From NCBI RefSeq assembly GCF_946415235.1, contig NZ_CAMKRR010000011.1, positions 1 to 54,350 on the forward strand: a stretch of DNA of 54,350 bases. Direction: 5' to 3'. The stretch's first letter is position 1. Every line of letters begins with the position of its first letter. Positions 7,794 to 17,110 of the stretch are shown here, one piece after another. Source of the DNA: an uncultured Ruminococcus sp. (GTDB lineage: Bacteria > Bacillota > Clostridia > Oscillospirales > Ruminococcaceae). Both the position numbers and the translations under genes were made by a program. The notes below the pieces were generated by a model. The model saw only the letters and a program-made list of their open reading frames with translations, searched no databases and had not been told where the DNA came from.

Positions 7794-7828
7794 CAAAAAA
7801 CAAGGCAGGATTTTGTAGCTGATGCCTT
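7794..7828 (-). terminator. Probable terminator after yqfD
   Basis: Minus-strand stem AAGGCA (7828-7823) and TGCCTT (7807-7802) with a 15-base loop, followed by GTTTTTTG. It is the first terminator-like structure after the yqfD stop. Confidence 0.6.
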
Positions 7829-7834
7829 ATGGGA

Positions 7835-8992
7835 CTATTTGATGAAAACCTCCTGCTGCCTGCATATATCCCCCTCAAGCCTGTATGATACACTGAGAGT
7901 CATCGTGTCATCGCTCTGTGAGGCTTCGATGCTTCGGTCTATTATCCTTGTATCGCTGAGGAAGTTCTTTTCGTACAGGTATATCTTATCCATGAGCTTC
8001 TCCTTGAGCTCCTCGGGAGTAAAAACGACCTCACTGCGTACTGTTTCCGAGAGCGTTCTCTGCCTGAGGCTTATAGGGAACTCCTTCCCGAACAGTACAA
8101 GGGGACTTTCGGAATACTCGGAGGTACTGCTCTCAAACCTGCCGCTGCCGATGAATAGGGGGATATCGAGATTGAAAAGCCGCAGGGTCCGCTGAGTATC
8201 CGTTCTGCCCGTGTAAGTATATTCCGAGCTGAGGAATGCTGCTGAGAAGCTTACCGTTTCATTATAGATACCGCGCACTTCTCCCATAGCATGGCTGACG
8301 GAGGTGCGTCCCGACTCCGACTGCCTTACCCCGCTTATGAGCAGAGCTCCTTTCGGGACAAAGTCGCCGACCCTGAACATGGCAAAGCCGCTTTGGGCGA
8401 GGATATAGGTTATTTCCGCATCATGAGCCGCTACCACATTGCATGGGACACGCCCCCTGACTTTCTGCGGTATGGGAGCATTTTCACGTATCTGCACGTA
8501 AATACGGCTGCCCGTGCGGTGCATACCTGCCCATGCAACGCCGTCTATGAGGAAGGGCAGCCTGCTGCCGCATTTCTCCAGATCGACGCTGTGAACGGGA
8601 GTACCGGGTTTAATATCAAGCTCTGCGAGGGCGGCAAGTATGACCTCATCGCTTACGGAGGTATTGCCGTATATTTCAATTGTAACGATGACGTCGGAAA
8701 AGTATATAGCTGCAAAAGCCGCAAGGACGAGCCCCACAAGCAGTCCCACACGCTTTCTGTAGCGGAAGAGCCGTTCACCGAGACTGTCATAGGCTGCGGT
8801 TTTCAGTTCGACACCGCATTTCTCGGCGATTGCTTGTATTTCGGGGAGCTCTCTGCGGAAAACGTCCCCGTGGAAGACTTCTCCGCGGCAGTACTGCTCC
8901 CTGCATTCTATTCTGTTTTCGTGGATGAGGTTGATGAATTTAGGGAGCTCCTTCCCCCGAGCGTTTATCCTTACAGTCCGTCTTAGCTTCAT
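7835..8992 (-). CDS. yqfD: Sporulation protein YqfD
   Basis: A 385-residue membrane protein of the YqfD family (stage IV sporulation), needed in Bacillus for normal forespore development; its biochemical role is not settled. It has a basic cytoplasmic N-terminus with two short ferredoxin-like segments (RVNARGKELPKFINLI-like), a single TM helix at about 82-103 (LLVGLVLAAFAAIYFSDVIV) and a long extracytoplasmic domain with the characteristic RIYVQIRENAPIPQ and EITYILAQSGFAMFRVGDFVPKG. The ATG at 8992 follows a GGAGAGAGG site. Its first 53 bases overlap the end of yqfC, indicating translational coupling. Typical ruminococci are not known for abundant sporulation, so retention of this pair is of interest. 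Confidence 0.9.
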   Translation of the reverse strand: MKLRRTVRINARGKELPKFINLIHENRIECREQYCRGEVFHGDVFRRELPEIQAIAEKCGVELKTAAYDSLGERLFRYRKRVGLLVGLVLAAFAAIYFSDVIVTIEIYGNTSVSDEVILAALAELDIKPGTPVHSVDLEKCGSRLPFLIDGVAWAGMHRTGSRIYVQIRENAPIPQKVRGRVPCNVVAAHDAEITYILAQSGFAMFRVGDFVPKGALLISGVRQSESGRTSVSHAMGEVRGIYNETVSFSAAFLSSEYTYTGRTDTQRTLRLFNLDIPLFIGSGRFESSTSEYSESPLVLFGKEFPISLRQRTLSETVRSEVVFTPEELKEKLMDKIYLYEKNFLSDTRIIDRSIEASQSDDTMTLSVSYRLEGDICRQQEVFIK

Positions 8993-9251
8993 GTTTTTTG
9001 CCTCTCTCCTCGAATTCTATTTTTTCTATGCAGCCTCGGACAACAAGGCCGCCCGTTCTGAAATCGTAGGCTCTCAGTCCGTAGCCGTGGATATCCACAT
9101 ATATGCTTCCCGACAGCAGCCGCATGAAGACCTCGTTACATTCCTCTATTCTTCGGCAGCCGTCAATAATGAGCTCGCTGCTTCCCGAAATATGTATATT
9201 CGATTCAAGACAGAGCTTTTCACGTATCGGTTTTTCAAGCCATTCAAACAT
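8940..9251 (-). CDS. yqfC: YabP/YqfC-family sporulation protein
   Basis: A 103-residue soluble protein of the YabP/YqfC family: LCLESNIHISGSSELIIDGCRRIEE and VDIHGYGLRAYDFRTGGLVVRGCIEKIEF are the characteristic beta-rich core. The start at 9251 is preferred because GGGAGTG lies 7 bases upstream; a longer frame to 9284 has no ribosome site. It precedes and overlaps yqfD, the conserved order. The C-terminal tail is charged. The start is only 58 bases from the divergent ylbJ-like gene, so the two units share a control region. Confidence 0.85.
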   Translation of the reverse strand: MFEWLEKPIREKLCLESNIHISGSSELIIDGCRRIEECNEVFMRLLSGSIYVDIHGYGLRAYDFRTGGLVVRGCIEKIEFEERGKKHEAKTDCKDKRSGEGAP

Positions 9252-9309
9252 AAGAGCCACTCCCGTATATTTTTTCACTTCCAATAATATGATTTAAGGG
9301 GTGATGATT

Positions 9310-10428
9310 ATGAGAAAATACGCGGAAAAAGCTGCAAAAGCCGCAAAGATCGCGGTGACGGTGATACTTTTTCTGTTCTGTGCGGCAGATACTGCGGCAG
9401 TTTCGCAGGCGGTGTGCAGCGGTATGCTCCGCTGTATAAATACGGTCATACCGTCGCTTTTTGCGATGATGGCGGTATCCTCGGTAATAGTACGCAGCGG
9501 TATCGCGGAGCTCATGCCGAAGTGGATCGGGCGTATCAGTTTTTTTCTTTTCGGTATGGACGAAACGGAGTTCCCCATATTTTCCTTTGGTATGCTTGCG
9601 GGCTATCCCGTGGGAGTCAAGATGCTCTGCGAGCTTTATACCGCAGGCAGGATAAGCAGGCGCCGTGCGGAGCTGCTCTCGGGACTGTGTTTCGGTGCAG
9701 GACCTGCTTTTATATTCGGCTGTGTCTCACGGCAGTATTTCGGCTGTGAGCGCATAGGACTTCTCATACTTATCTCGGCAGTATCCGCAAATATTCTCAC
9801 AGCTTTAGGGGCGTCATTTTTCCTGAGAAAGTCTGCCGAAAAGCAGCCCCGCCCCCGCCGCTCCGTGACCATCTCCGCGGAAATGCTTACGGAAAGCGTA
9901 CTTCGCAGCGGCAGGGCTATGGCGGATATATGTATAATGGTGGTGGGAGCTTCCGTGTTTACCGCCTTTCTTATCCGCACAGGCACTATGGCAGCAGCAG
10001 GGGAGCTTCTCGGGAAGCTCCTTCGCCTCGGCCGCGAGGGCGGCGAGGCTCTGACCGCCGCCATTATAGATGTTACAAATATTGGCAGCAGTACAGGCGG
10101 CGGTCACCTGCTGCTGCCTTACGTAAGCGGAGCAGTCTCCTTCGGCGGAGCGTGTGTATTTTTCCAGCTGAGAGCGCTGACGGCAGGGAAGCTCTCGCTG
10201 AAGCCCTTTATAATAATGCGAGCAGCCGCAGCGATGATAAGCTTTTGGGTATGCCGTGCGCTGCTGCCCTATTTCGTATTCGGAGAGGCAATGGAAGCGG
10301 CTTCCGTAAGGGTGAGGGGGCACGGCACGGATTCGGCGGTACCGTCGGTAATGCTGATAATAATGGTGGTGATGCTGATGCTGGAATATGGGAACAAACG
10401 CGGGGAAAACTCAGCTTACAGCACATAA
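9310..10428 (+). CDS. ylbJ: YlbJ-like sporulation integral membrane protein
   Basis: A 372-residue protein with about eight hydrophobic helices resembling YlbJ and other nucleoside-recognition (Gate) domain proteins. Supporting features are the N-terminal SGMLRCINTVIPSLFAMMAVSS, the loop FPIFSFGMLAGYPVGVKMLCELY, CFGAGPAFIFG, and the second-half DVTNIGSSTGGG. YlbJ is made in the mother cell during sporulation in Bacillus. AAGGGGTGAT (9296-9305) serves the ATG at 9310; earlier GTG/ATG codons at 9301 and 9304 lie inside that site. It is divergent from yqfC-yqfD, so all three may share sporulation control. A family-level call; the start is fairly sure. Confidence 0.8.
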   Translation: MRKYAEKAAKAAKIAVTVILFLFCAADTAAVSQAVCSGMLRCINTVIPSLFAMMAVSSVIVRSGIAELMPKWIGRISFFLFGMDETEFPIFSFGMLAGYPVGVKMLCELYTAGRISRRRAELLSGLCFGAGPAFIFGCVSRQYFGCERIGLLILISAVSANILTALGASFFLRKSAEKQPRPRRSVTISAEMLTESVLRSGRAMADICIMVVGASVFTAFLIRTGTMAAAGELLGKLLRLGREGGEALTAAIIDVTNIGSSTGGGHLLLPYVSGAVSFGGACVFFQLRALTAGKLSLKPFIIMRAAAAMISFWVCRALLPYFVFGEAMEAASVRVRGHGTDSAVPSVMLIIMVVMLMLEYGNKRGENSAYST

Positions 10429-10493
10429 AACTTCACTAAAAAAGCTGATATTTGTACATAGTGCCAAAAATTGTGAAAGCTTGCAGAAAAGGC

Positions 10494-10862
<369 letters not shown>

Positions 10863-10884
10863 AGCCGTTAGCAAGAACTATTGT

Positions 10885-10955
10885 AGGGAACGCCGCCCTC
10901 GGCGTTCCGAATATACATTGGACATTAGGCATGGAACGGCGAGGGCGCCGTTCCA
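10885..10955. repeat. Pair of GC-rich hairpins in the groES-groEL gap
   Basis: Two hairpins of the same design: GGAACGCCG-CCCT-CGGCGTTCC (10887-10908) and TGGAACGGCG-AGGG-CGCCGTTCCA (10932-10955). The second is an inverted relative of the first, with two compensating base changes and complementary loops. The first, with its leading TGTAGG, recurs at 12659-12686, showing a dispersed family. Confidence 0.85.
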
Positions 10956-10985
10956 TACAGATAAAAATATGATATAAAGGAGTAG

Positions 10986-12611
<1,626 letters not shown>

Positions 12612-12614
<3 letters not shown>

Positions 12615-12631
12615 TGCATAATGCATAATTA
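12612..12631. repeat. AT-rich TAATGCATAATGCATAATTA repeat
   Basis: A short tract of overlapping ATGCATAAT units beginning at the groEL stop codon. Related tracts lie at 18311-18347 and 26037-26088. Confidence 0.65.
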
Positions 12632-12660
12632 AAGGCGAACCGAAAGGTTCGCCTTTCCTT
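12631..12660 (+). terminator. groEL terminator
   Basis: A perfect 11-bp stem, AAAGGCGAACC (12631-12641) and GGTTCGCCTTT (12646-12656) around a GAAA tetraloop, followed by CCTT. The T-tract is weak but the stem is strong. Confidence 0.8.
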
Positions 12661-12687
12661 GTAGGGAACGCCTCCCTCGGCGTTCCG
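12661..12687. repeat. Third copy of the GGAACGCC hairpin element
   Basis: GTAGGGAACGCC-TCCCTC-GGCGTTCCG: the same element as at 10883-10909, with one change in the stem (G to T), directly behind the groEL terminator. Confidence 0.8.
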
Positions 12688-12771
12688 AAAAAGTGAAATA
12701 AAAGATTAAGGTGGACTCGTATAAACGGGTTCGCCTTTTGTATTTGCGGATATTTAAGATCATTCATACAG

Positions 12772-12795
12772 AAAAAAGCTCTCCGAGCGGAGAGC
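12772..12795 (-). terminator. Terminator of the 29-residue peptide gene
   Basis: Minus strand: GCTCTCCG (12795-12788), CT, CGGAGAGC (12785-12778), then TTTTTT (12777-12772). The stem is perfect, and it lies 6 bases after the peptide stop codon. Confidence 0.9.
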
Positions 12796-12801
12796 CATTT
12801 C

Positions 12802-12891
12802 TTAAAAGAAAAGGTGAATAATATGCGGACCTATGGCTTCGGCTAATTTACTTCCAATCTCATATCCTATTTCATAAAGCAGAGTCAGCAT
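12802..12891 (-). CDS. 29-residue amphipathic peptide, unknown function
   Basis: A complete miniature transcription unit encodes 29 residues: MLTLLYEIGYEIG near the start, a SKLAEAIG middle and a hydrophobic HIIHLFF end. The gene has a perfect ribosome site AAAGGAGG (12906-12899) 7 bases before ATG, a perfect sigma-A promoter and a strong terminator directly after the stop, which together argue strongly that it is real. There is no Cys, no leader-peptide cleavage motif and no classic signal peptide. The pattern of hydrophobic and polar residues would form an amphipathic helix, as in small membrane-active peptides, type I toxins or signalling peptides; none of these is shown. The inverted repeat between the promoter boxes suggests a dedicated regulator. 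Confidence 0.72.
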   Translation of the reverse strand: MLTLLYEIGYEIGSKLAEAIGPHIIHLFF

Positions 12892-12926
12892 AGATTTTCC
12901 TCCTTTCATAAGTATTTGATACACAA

Positions 12927-12955
12927 ATTATACAATATAGAATTCATATTGTCAA
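12927..12955 (-). promoter_or_regulatory. Perfect sigma-A promoter with dyad in the spacer
   Basis: Minus strand TTGACA (12955-12950), 17 bp, TATAAT (12932-12927). The spacer region carries an inverted repeat ACAATAT (12932-12938) and ATATTGT (12946-12952), which overlaps both boxes and could be a repressor site. The transcription start would be near 12920. Confidence 0.9.
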
Positions 12956-13036
12956 CTAAAACTTGCAAAATCACAAGTTTAACGCACAGACGCAAAAAAT
13001 CCGCCCGCGCCTTAGGAATAAACTATAAATGTCACA

Positions 13037-13126
13037 CTGTAGGGGATATGGATATTCTCACCTCTCGGTTCGGTCGGTGTTTCTGCTTAGCAGAGGTGTC
13101 CACCGGACACCCACACCGTCCCACAG
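13037..13126. other. GC-rich intergenic element with nested inverted repeats
   Basis: A GC-rich island in AT-rich DNA. Outer arms CTGTAGGGGA (13037-13046) and TCCCACAG (13119-13126) can pair. Inside are CACCTCT/AGAGGTG (13059-13065/13092-13098), TCTGC-TTA-GCAGA (13082-13094) and GGTGTCC-ACC-GGACACC (13095-13111). Some of these are mutually exclusive. No convincing coding potential was found, and no known RNA family was recognised. Confidence 0.5.
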
Positions 13127-13150
13127 TTTTGAAATAATTTATCACTTAAT

Positions 13151-13200
13151 AAAAAAGCGGCTCCCATTGTAGGATATCTACAATTCGAGCCGCCTGTTTT
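13151..13200. terminator. Bidirectional terminator-like hairpin
   Basis: GCGGCTC (13157-13163) pairs with GAGCCGC (13187-13193), with an inner ATTGTAG/CTACAAT stem and a small internal loop. A run of A lies to the left and a run of T to the right, so it could end transcripts from either side, including that of the minus-strand membrane protein gene. Confidence 0.75.
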
Positions 13201-13295
13201 TGTGCAATATACAGAACTTAAAAATTATTTTTTCCTTATTAAACGGTTTTCCGTTTAATTTCAGAGGATTTCAGCCCCCTTATGAAAGGACGTTA

Positions 13296-13916
13296 TCAGT
13301 CGTCCACAAATTCGCTTTTGTATTCCGCAACTCTTGCCCTGTCGCCGTGGCAGTCGATTTCGATATCTCCGTGCTCGACAAAGCTCCTTACTGACTGGAA
13401 CATTATAATAAAGGCAAGCGCGTTGACGATGATACTGAAATAAACTCTGATACCGAGGATATTTCCGAGCATACCCGCGAACATTATGGAAATACAGATA
13501 ATGATCTTGGTCTCAAGCTTTTTGTTGTCTCTTTCAAATTCCATAAAGCTGAGGCATACAAATCCCGAAATAACGGAATGAGCAATAGCTACAGCAAGCG
13601 AATAAGGCTTATAAGCCTCTATCTTGTAGGAATTGAGCTCAAGTACCATCATTGCGGCTTCAAGGAATATATAGAATGTCCATGCGATCTTCAGGATAGT
13701 CCTGAATCTTATGGAAGAAGCCATTAGCCAGTCGCCCATCATGAGCAGTGCAAAGCCTGCTATCTCCACGGTATAAGCGGTAAAGCTGAGTATACTCGTA
13801 TGTATCGAGCCGGGCTCGTAGGACTTATAGAATATGAAGCATATGAAGCCGAATGCGATAAACAGGATATTGCCGATAACGCTCAGCTTCAATCCGAAGT
13901 TCAGTCTTTCGTGCAT
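13296..13916 (-). CDS. Unknown six-helix membrane protein
   Basis: I do not recognise this 206-residue protein. It has about six hydrophobic helices (for example LSVIGNILFIAFGFICFIFY and YSLAVAIAHSVISGFVCLS), charged loops, and a C-terminal cytoplasmic tail rich in Asp/Glu (EHGDIEIDCHGDRARVAEY). No transporter or enzyme motif is visible. AAGGAG lies 7 bases before the ATG at 13916; a TTG at 13922 is less likely. It starts 11 bases after the purD stop and so is probably the last gene of that transcript, ending at the 13151-13200 hairpin. Confidence 0.75.
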   Translation of the reverse strand: MHERLNFGLKLSVIGNILFIAFGFICFIFYKSYEPGSIHTSILSFTAYTVEIAGFALLMMGDWLMASSIRFRTILKIAWTFYIFLEAAMMVLELNSYKIEAYKPYSLAVAIAHSVISGFVCLSFMEFERDNKKLETKIIICISIMFAGMLGNILGIRVYFSIIVNALAFIIMFQSVRSFVEHGDIEIDCHGDRARVAEYKSEFVDD

Positions 13917-13927
13917 ATCCAAGCTCC

Positions 13928-15214
13928 TTAACCGAGGGCTTTGAGTGCTCTCTGACCGATATCTTTTCTGTAGTGTGCGCCCTCAAAGCTTATCTTGGAA
14001 ACTCCCTCGTAAGCCTTGTCCAGAGCCGCCTGAAGGTCATCGCCCTTTGCGGTTACGCCGATGACCCTTCCGCCGTTTGTGAGGAATTTTCCGTCGTCAG
14101 AGAGCTTTGTACCCGCATGGTAAACGAAGCAGCCTTCCACCTGTCCCTTATCATCGAAGCCCTTCATTTCGATTCCCTTGGGGTAGCTTTCGGGATAGCC
14201 GCCGCTTGCCATGACTACGCAGGCGCAGCTGCCCTTATGCCACTTGATATCCACCTTATCGAGCTCATGTTTGTATACAGCTTCAAATATCTCATAGAGG
14301 TCAGCGTCCAGCATAGGGAGAACTACCTGAGTTTCGGGGTCGCCGAAGCGGCAGTTGTATTCTATTACCTTAGGCCCCTTCGGAGTTATCATAAGACCGA
14401 AGTAGAGACAGCCCTCAAAGGTGCGTCCCTCTGCGTTCATAGCGTTCATAGTGGGAATGAATATCTTCTTCATGCACTCCTTTGCGATATCGTCCGTATA
14501 GCAGGGATTAGGAGAAACAGTACCCATGCCGCCCGTATTGAGGCCCTTGTCGCCGTCGAGAGCGCGCTTGTGATCCATTGAGGATATCATAGGCACCATA
14601 GTTTTTCCGTCTGTGAAGCTGAGTACGGATACCTCGGGACCAGTAAGGAACTCCTCTATAACGATACGTGCGGAGCTCTTGCCGAACTTGAGCTCGTCAA
14701 TCATTTCATGTACAGCAGCAACAGCTTCCTCCTCGTTCTGAGCGATGATAACGCCCTTACCGAGAGCAAGACCGTCAGCCTTTATTACTGCGGGGTAGCT
14801 GTTCTGCTCTTTAAGATAGGCAATAGCCTTATCGGACTCGGTGAATACCTCATAGAAAGCGGTAGGGATGTTGTACTTCTTCATGAGCTCCTTTGAAAAG
14901 ACCTTTGAGCCCTCGATTATAGCCGCATTTGCCTTAGGACCGAAGGTCATGAAGCCCTCTGCCTGCAAAGTGTCCACCATACCGAGTACCAGCGGATCGT
15001 CGGGAGCAACAACAACCATATCGGGCTTGAGCTCCTTAGCGAGAGCAACGATGCCGTCAACGTCGGTCGCCGCCACATTGAAGCACTCTGCATACTTTGA
15101 GATACCGCCGTTTCCGGGGGCACAGTAAAGCTTTCCCACATTGGGGCTTTCAGCAAGCTTCATGATTATGGCGTGTTCACGGCCGCCTCCGCCGACTACT
15201 AATACGTTCTTCAT
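13928..15214 (-). CDS. purD: Phosphoribosylamine-glycine ligase (GAR synthetase)
   Basis: PurD joins 5-phosphoribosylamine and glycine with ATP, the second step of purine synthesis. The protein is 428 residues, normal length. It has the N-terminal MKNVLVVGGGGREHAI, the ATP-grasp core (GLALGKGVIIAQ, VLSFTDGKTMVPM), the family signature RFGDPETQVVLP, and the C-terminal GAHYRKDIG. It is the most downstream purine gene here and is separated from purH by three unrelated membrane or lipoprotein genes. No purine riboswitch was seen upstream. Confidence 0.98.
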   Translation of the reverse strand: MKNVLVVGGGGREHAIIMKLAESPNVGKLYCAPGNGGISKYAECFNVAATDVDGIVALAKELKPDMVVVAPDDPLVLGMVDTLQAEGFMTFGPKANAAIIEGSKVFSKELMKKYNIPTAFYEVFTESDKAIAYLKEQNSYPAVIKADGLALGKGVIIAQNEEEAVAAVHEMIDELKFGKSSARIVIEEFLTGPEVSVLSFTDGKTMVPMISSMDHKRALDGDKGLNTGGMGTVSPNPCYTDDIAKECMKKIFIPTMNAMNAEGRTFEGCLYFGLMITPKGPKVIEYNCRFGDPETQVVLPMLDADLYEIFEAVYKHELDKVDIKWHKGSCACVVMASGGYPESYPKGIEMKGFDDKGQVEGCFVYHAGTKLSDDGKFLTNGGRVIGVTAKGDDLQAALDKAYEGVSKISFEGAHYRKDIGQRALKALG

Positions 15215-15239
15215 TGGGGTATTCCTCCTGTATATTGTT

Positions 15240-15734
15240 TTATGTATCTTCCCTGTCAGTGTTCATGCCGTTATACGGCGGATAAGCAGGTTTTGAAAAG
15301 CCGTTGTACAGCTCTATGGCGCCGCAGCAGAAAAGTATAATAGTTGCAGCGGAAGAGAACCGTCCTGTAAATCTTCTTAAAGTACTCAGAGATGATAACA
15401 TTCCCATCTCTTCAGCGCTCGTTAAATATCTGATAAAGAGACTGGAAAAGTAGGAAACAACAGTTGAAAGAACAGAAAAAACTGCTGTCAGGATTATGAT
15501 CGTCAGACCGCGCTGTTTCTGAAAATCAGTCTTGTTGAGATTACAGAGAGCCAGTATGCACTTTGGCAGTACTGCAAAAGCCGTTGTTACCAGAGTCAGT
15601 ACTTTTGTGACTGTCTGAAGGGCTCTGCCATCAAAGCCCCTGTAACCATGCAGCGAATAGCACAGTTCACGTAAAGGAGCAGAGAACATCAGGAGCACAT
15701 CAAACAGGAATGTTATGCCGCAAAAAACGAGCAC
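15240..15734 (-). CDS. Unknown four-helix membrane protein
   Basis: Unrecognised; 164 residues from the GTG at 15734, with about four hydrophobic helices and a polar C-terminus (KPAYPPYNGMNTDREDT). The start is uncertain. The GTG has no ribosome site, while the frame stays open upstream to AAAGGA (15781-15786), which is correctly placed for an ATA codon at 15773. That would add ERRKSIKTALSL, a basic N-terminus before the first helix. It lies 5 bases or so behind a similar-sized membrane protein gene, so the two may form a unit. The function is unknown. Confidence 0.65.
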   Translation of the reverse strand: MLVFCGITFLFDVLLMFSAPLRELCYSLHGYRGFDGRALQTVTKVLTLVTTAFAVLPKCILALCNLNKTDFQKQRGLTIIILTAVFSVLSTVVSYFSSLFIRYLTSAEEMGMLSSLSTLRRFTGRFSSAATIILFCCGAIELYNGFSKPAYPPYNGMNTDREDT

Positions 15735-15784
15735 CAGTGATAAAGCAGTTTTTATACTTTTTCTTCTTTCTATTGTAATATCCT

Positions 15785-16300
15785 TTATTTGTATTTAAGA
15801 TGCTTTACGTGTCTGTCCTCGTCAATACCGAGAGCTGCCGCGGTACATACCAGCACCAGCGCTCCGACGAGGAGTATGCCGAAAAAGAAGGTGATATACT
15901 CGGTCCGCTGAATCAGCCAGCGTTCAGAAGCATATTCAGCACCCGAAAGGTGGGATATCAGCAGAGCAAGAGCGTGTTCTGCAATAAATCCGAATATCCA
16001 CAGCAATGGAGCTGCCTTAAGAGTGCGCCTGCATCGCTTTGCGGAAAAAGCCCAGCCCGTACAGCTTATGATATAGCCTATGAAAGGCGCCCATACCAGT
16101 ACCGTAAGGCAGAGCATGACTTTTCTCTTTCCCGATATCATCATTTCGGGGTGTGACGCCTTGAAACCGTCGCCTGCAAGGGCGCTGAAAAGCGTCCCCG
16201 AAAGAATGTATGAAAGTATGGAAAAAACTACGTAGACTCCGCAGAAAGCAGCGGCGGTCTTATAAAGTTTTTCAAGCTTGATAGAATTATAGCTGCCCAT
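15785..16300 (-). CDS. Unknown four-helix membrane protein
   Basis: A 171-residue protein with about four hydrophobic helices (AAAFCGVYVVFSILSYILSG, VMLCLTVLVWAPFIGYIISC, and two more) and a basic C-terminus (DEDRHVKHLKYK). I recognise no family. GGGGGGATC lies upstream of the ATG. It comes just before another small membrane protein, and both sit between the lipoprotein gene and purD, so they are likely cotranscribed passengers of the purine region. Size and layout are similar in the two, but I see no clear sequence identity. Confidence 0.7.
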   Translation of the reverse strand: MGSYNSIKLEKLYKTAAAFCGVYVVFSILSYILSGTLFSALAGDGFKASHPEMMISGKRKVMLCLTVLVWAPFIGYIISCTGWAFSAKRCRRTLKAAPLLWIFGFIAEHALALLISHLSGAEYASERWLIQRTEYITFFFGILLVGALVLVCTAAALGIDEDRHVKHLKYK

Positions 16301-16403
16301 ATTGTGATCCCCCCGAATAACAAATAGTCAGATAAAAAGCTTCTGTAATTTATTCATTTTATGTTTTAGATAGAATTTGAGCTCCCGAAGCATAGTTCAG
16401 GGC

Positions 16404-16427
16404 AATGACCGCCTTACGGCGGTTATT
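16404..16427 (-). terminator. Hairpin after the lipoprotein gene
   Basis: AATGACCGCC (16404-16413) and GGCGGTTATT (16418-16427) form a 10-bp stem with one G-T pair and a TTAC loop. There is no following T-tract on the minus strand, so it may be a weak terminator or an RNA stabiliser. Confidence 0.45.
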
Positions 16428-16474
16428 GAGTGATTATTATTTATAATATAGCATAACCCCGTAAACATTGCAAG

Positions 16475-17053
16475 TTATTTGGTGGTTCCTTCCGTATCGG
16501 GGAACTTTATCATGCTGAATATATCAGCTATCTTGTTCTCGACATAGCCGAAATTGTTGCTTTCCGCGTAAGCGCAGATGTATTTGTCATCATAGTCTGC
16601 AAGGTACATTCTTGCGCTTATGGTCTCGTCAACAGCCCATTCATAGTAATAGAATGTTCTTTCGGCAGTTGCGAGAGTACCCGTAGAGCGGACCTCGTCC
16701 GAATTTACTACGGACAATACCTTGAACTCGGCAGTTTCGCCCTGAGGCTTCTCGTCCGACATGAAAAGGCTCAGGCCGCAGCTGTTGATATCCTTATCGG
16801 TTATCATGCGGAGCTCGCAGGGATCGTCGGGAGAATTTACATATGACCATAAATTAGGGTCTGCGTAGTACGTGAACTCATCACACTTTACATAGCCGTT
16901 GAAGTAATCGGTCTTTTCCTTGCCGAGGGGTAAAGTCGCAGTCTGAACGGGTTCGGCGTGGTTTGCGGGATCAGATGTCTGTGCTGTACAGCCGCACATA
17001 GCCGATAAAAGGACAGCTGCTGAAAAAACAGCTGTGATAGTATTTTTCTTCAT
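16475..17053 (-). CDS. Putative lipoprotein, unknown function
   Basis: A 192-residue exported protein. A basic N-terminus and hydrophobic core (ITAVFSAAVLLSAM) end in CGC, a plausible lipobox with the second Cys as lipid anchor, followed by a Thr/Pro/Asn-rich linker. The mature part (YFNGYVKCDEFTYYADPNLW to MIKFPDTEGTTK) resembles a small extracellular substrate- or stress-related domain, but I cannot name the family. AAGGAG lies upstream of the ATG. It follows purH by 57 bases and may be part of its transcript. Confidence 0.75.
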   Translation of the reverse strand: MKKNTITAVFSAAVLLSAMCGCTAQTSDPANHAEPVQTATLPLGKEKTDYFNGYVKCDEFTYYADPNLWSYVNSPDDPCELRMITDKDINSCGLSLFMSDEKPQGETAEFKVLSVVNSDEVRSTGTLATAERTFYYYEWAVDETISARMYLADYDDKYICAYAESNNFGYVENKIADIFSMIKFPDTEGTTK

Positions 17054-17110
17054 TGGAATCTCCTTAATAAAGCTGCGGCCTTTCCCGACCGCAGCTGTAT
17101 ATTATCGTTA

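Noticed and set aside
9814..10439. Several overlapping frames within the ylbJ-like gene
   Set aside because: They are GC-skewed shadows with Arg- and Ser-rich translations and no start signals.
12916..13137. Open 73-codon frame across the GC-rich intergenic element
   Set aside because: No ribosome site, it runs antisense over the peptide gene promoter, and the inverted repeats explain the sequence better than coding.
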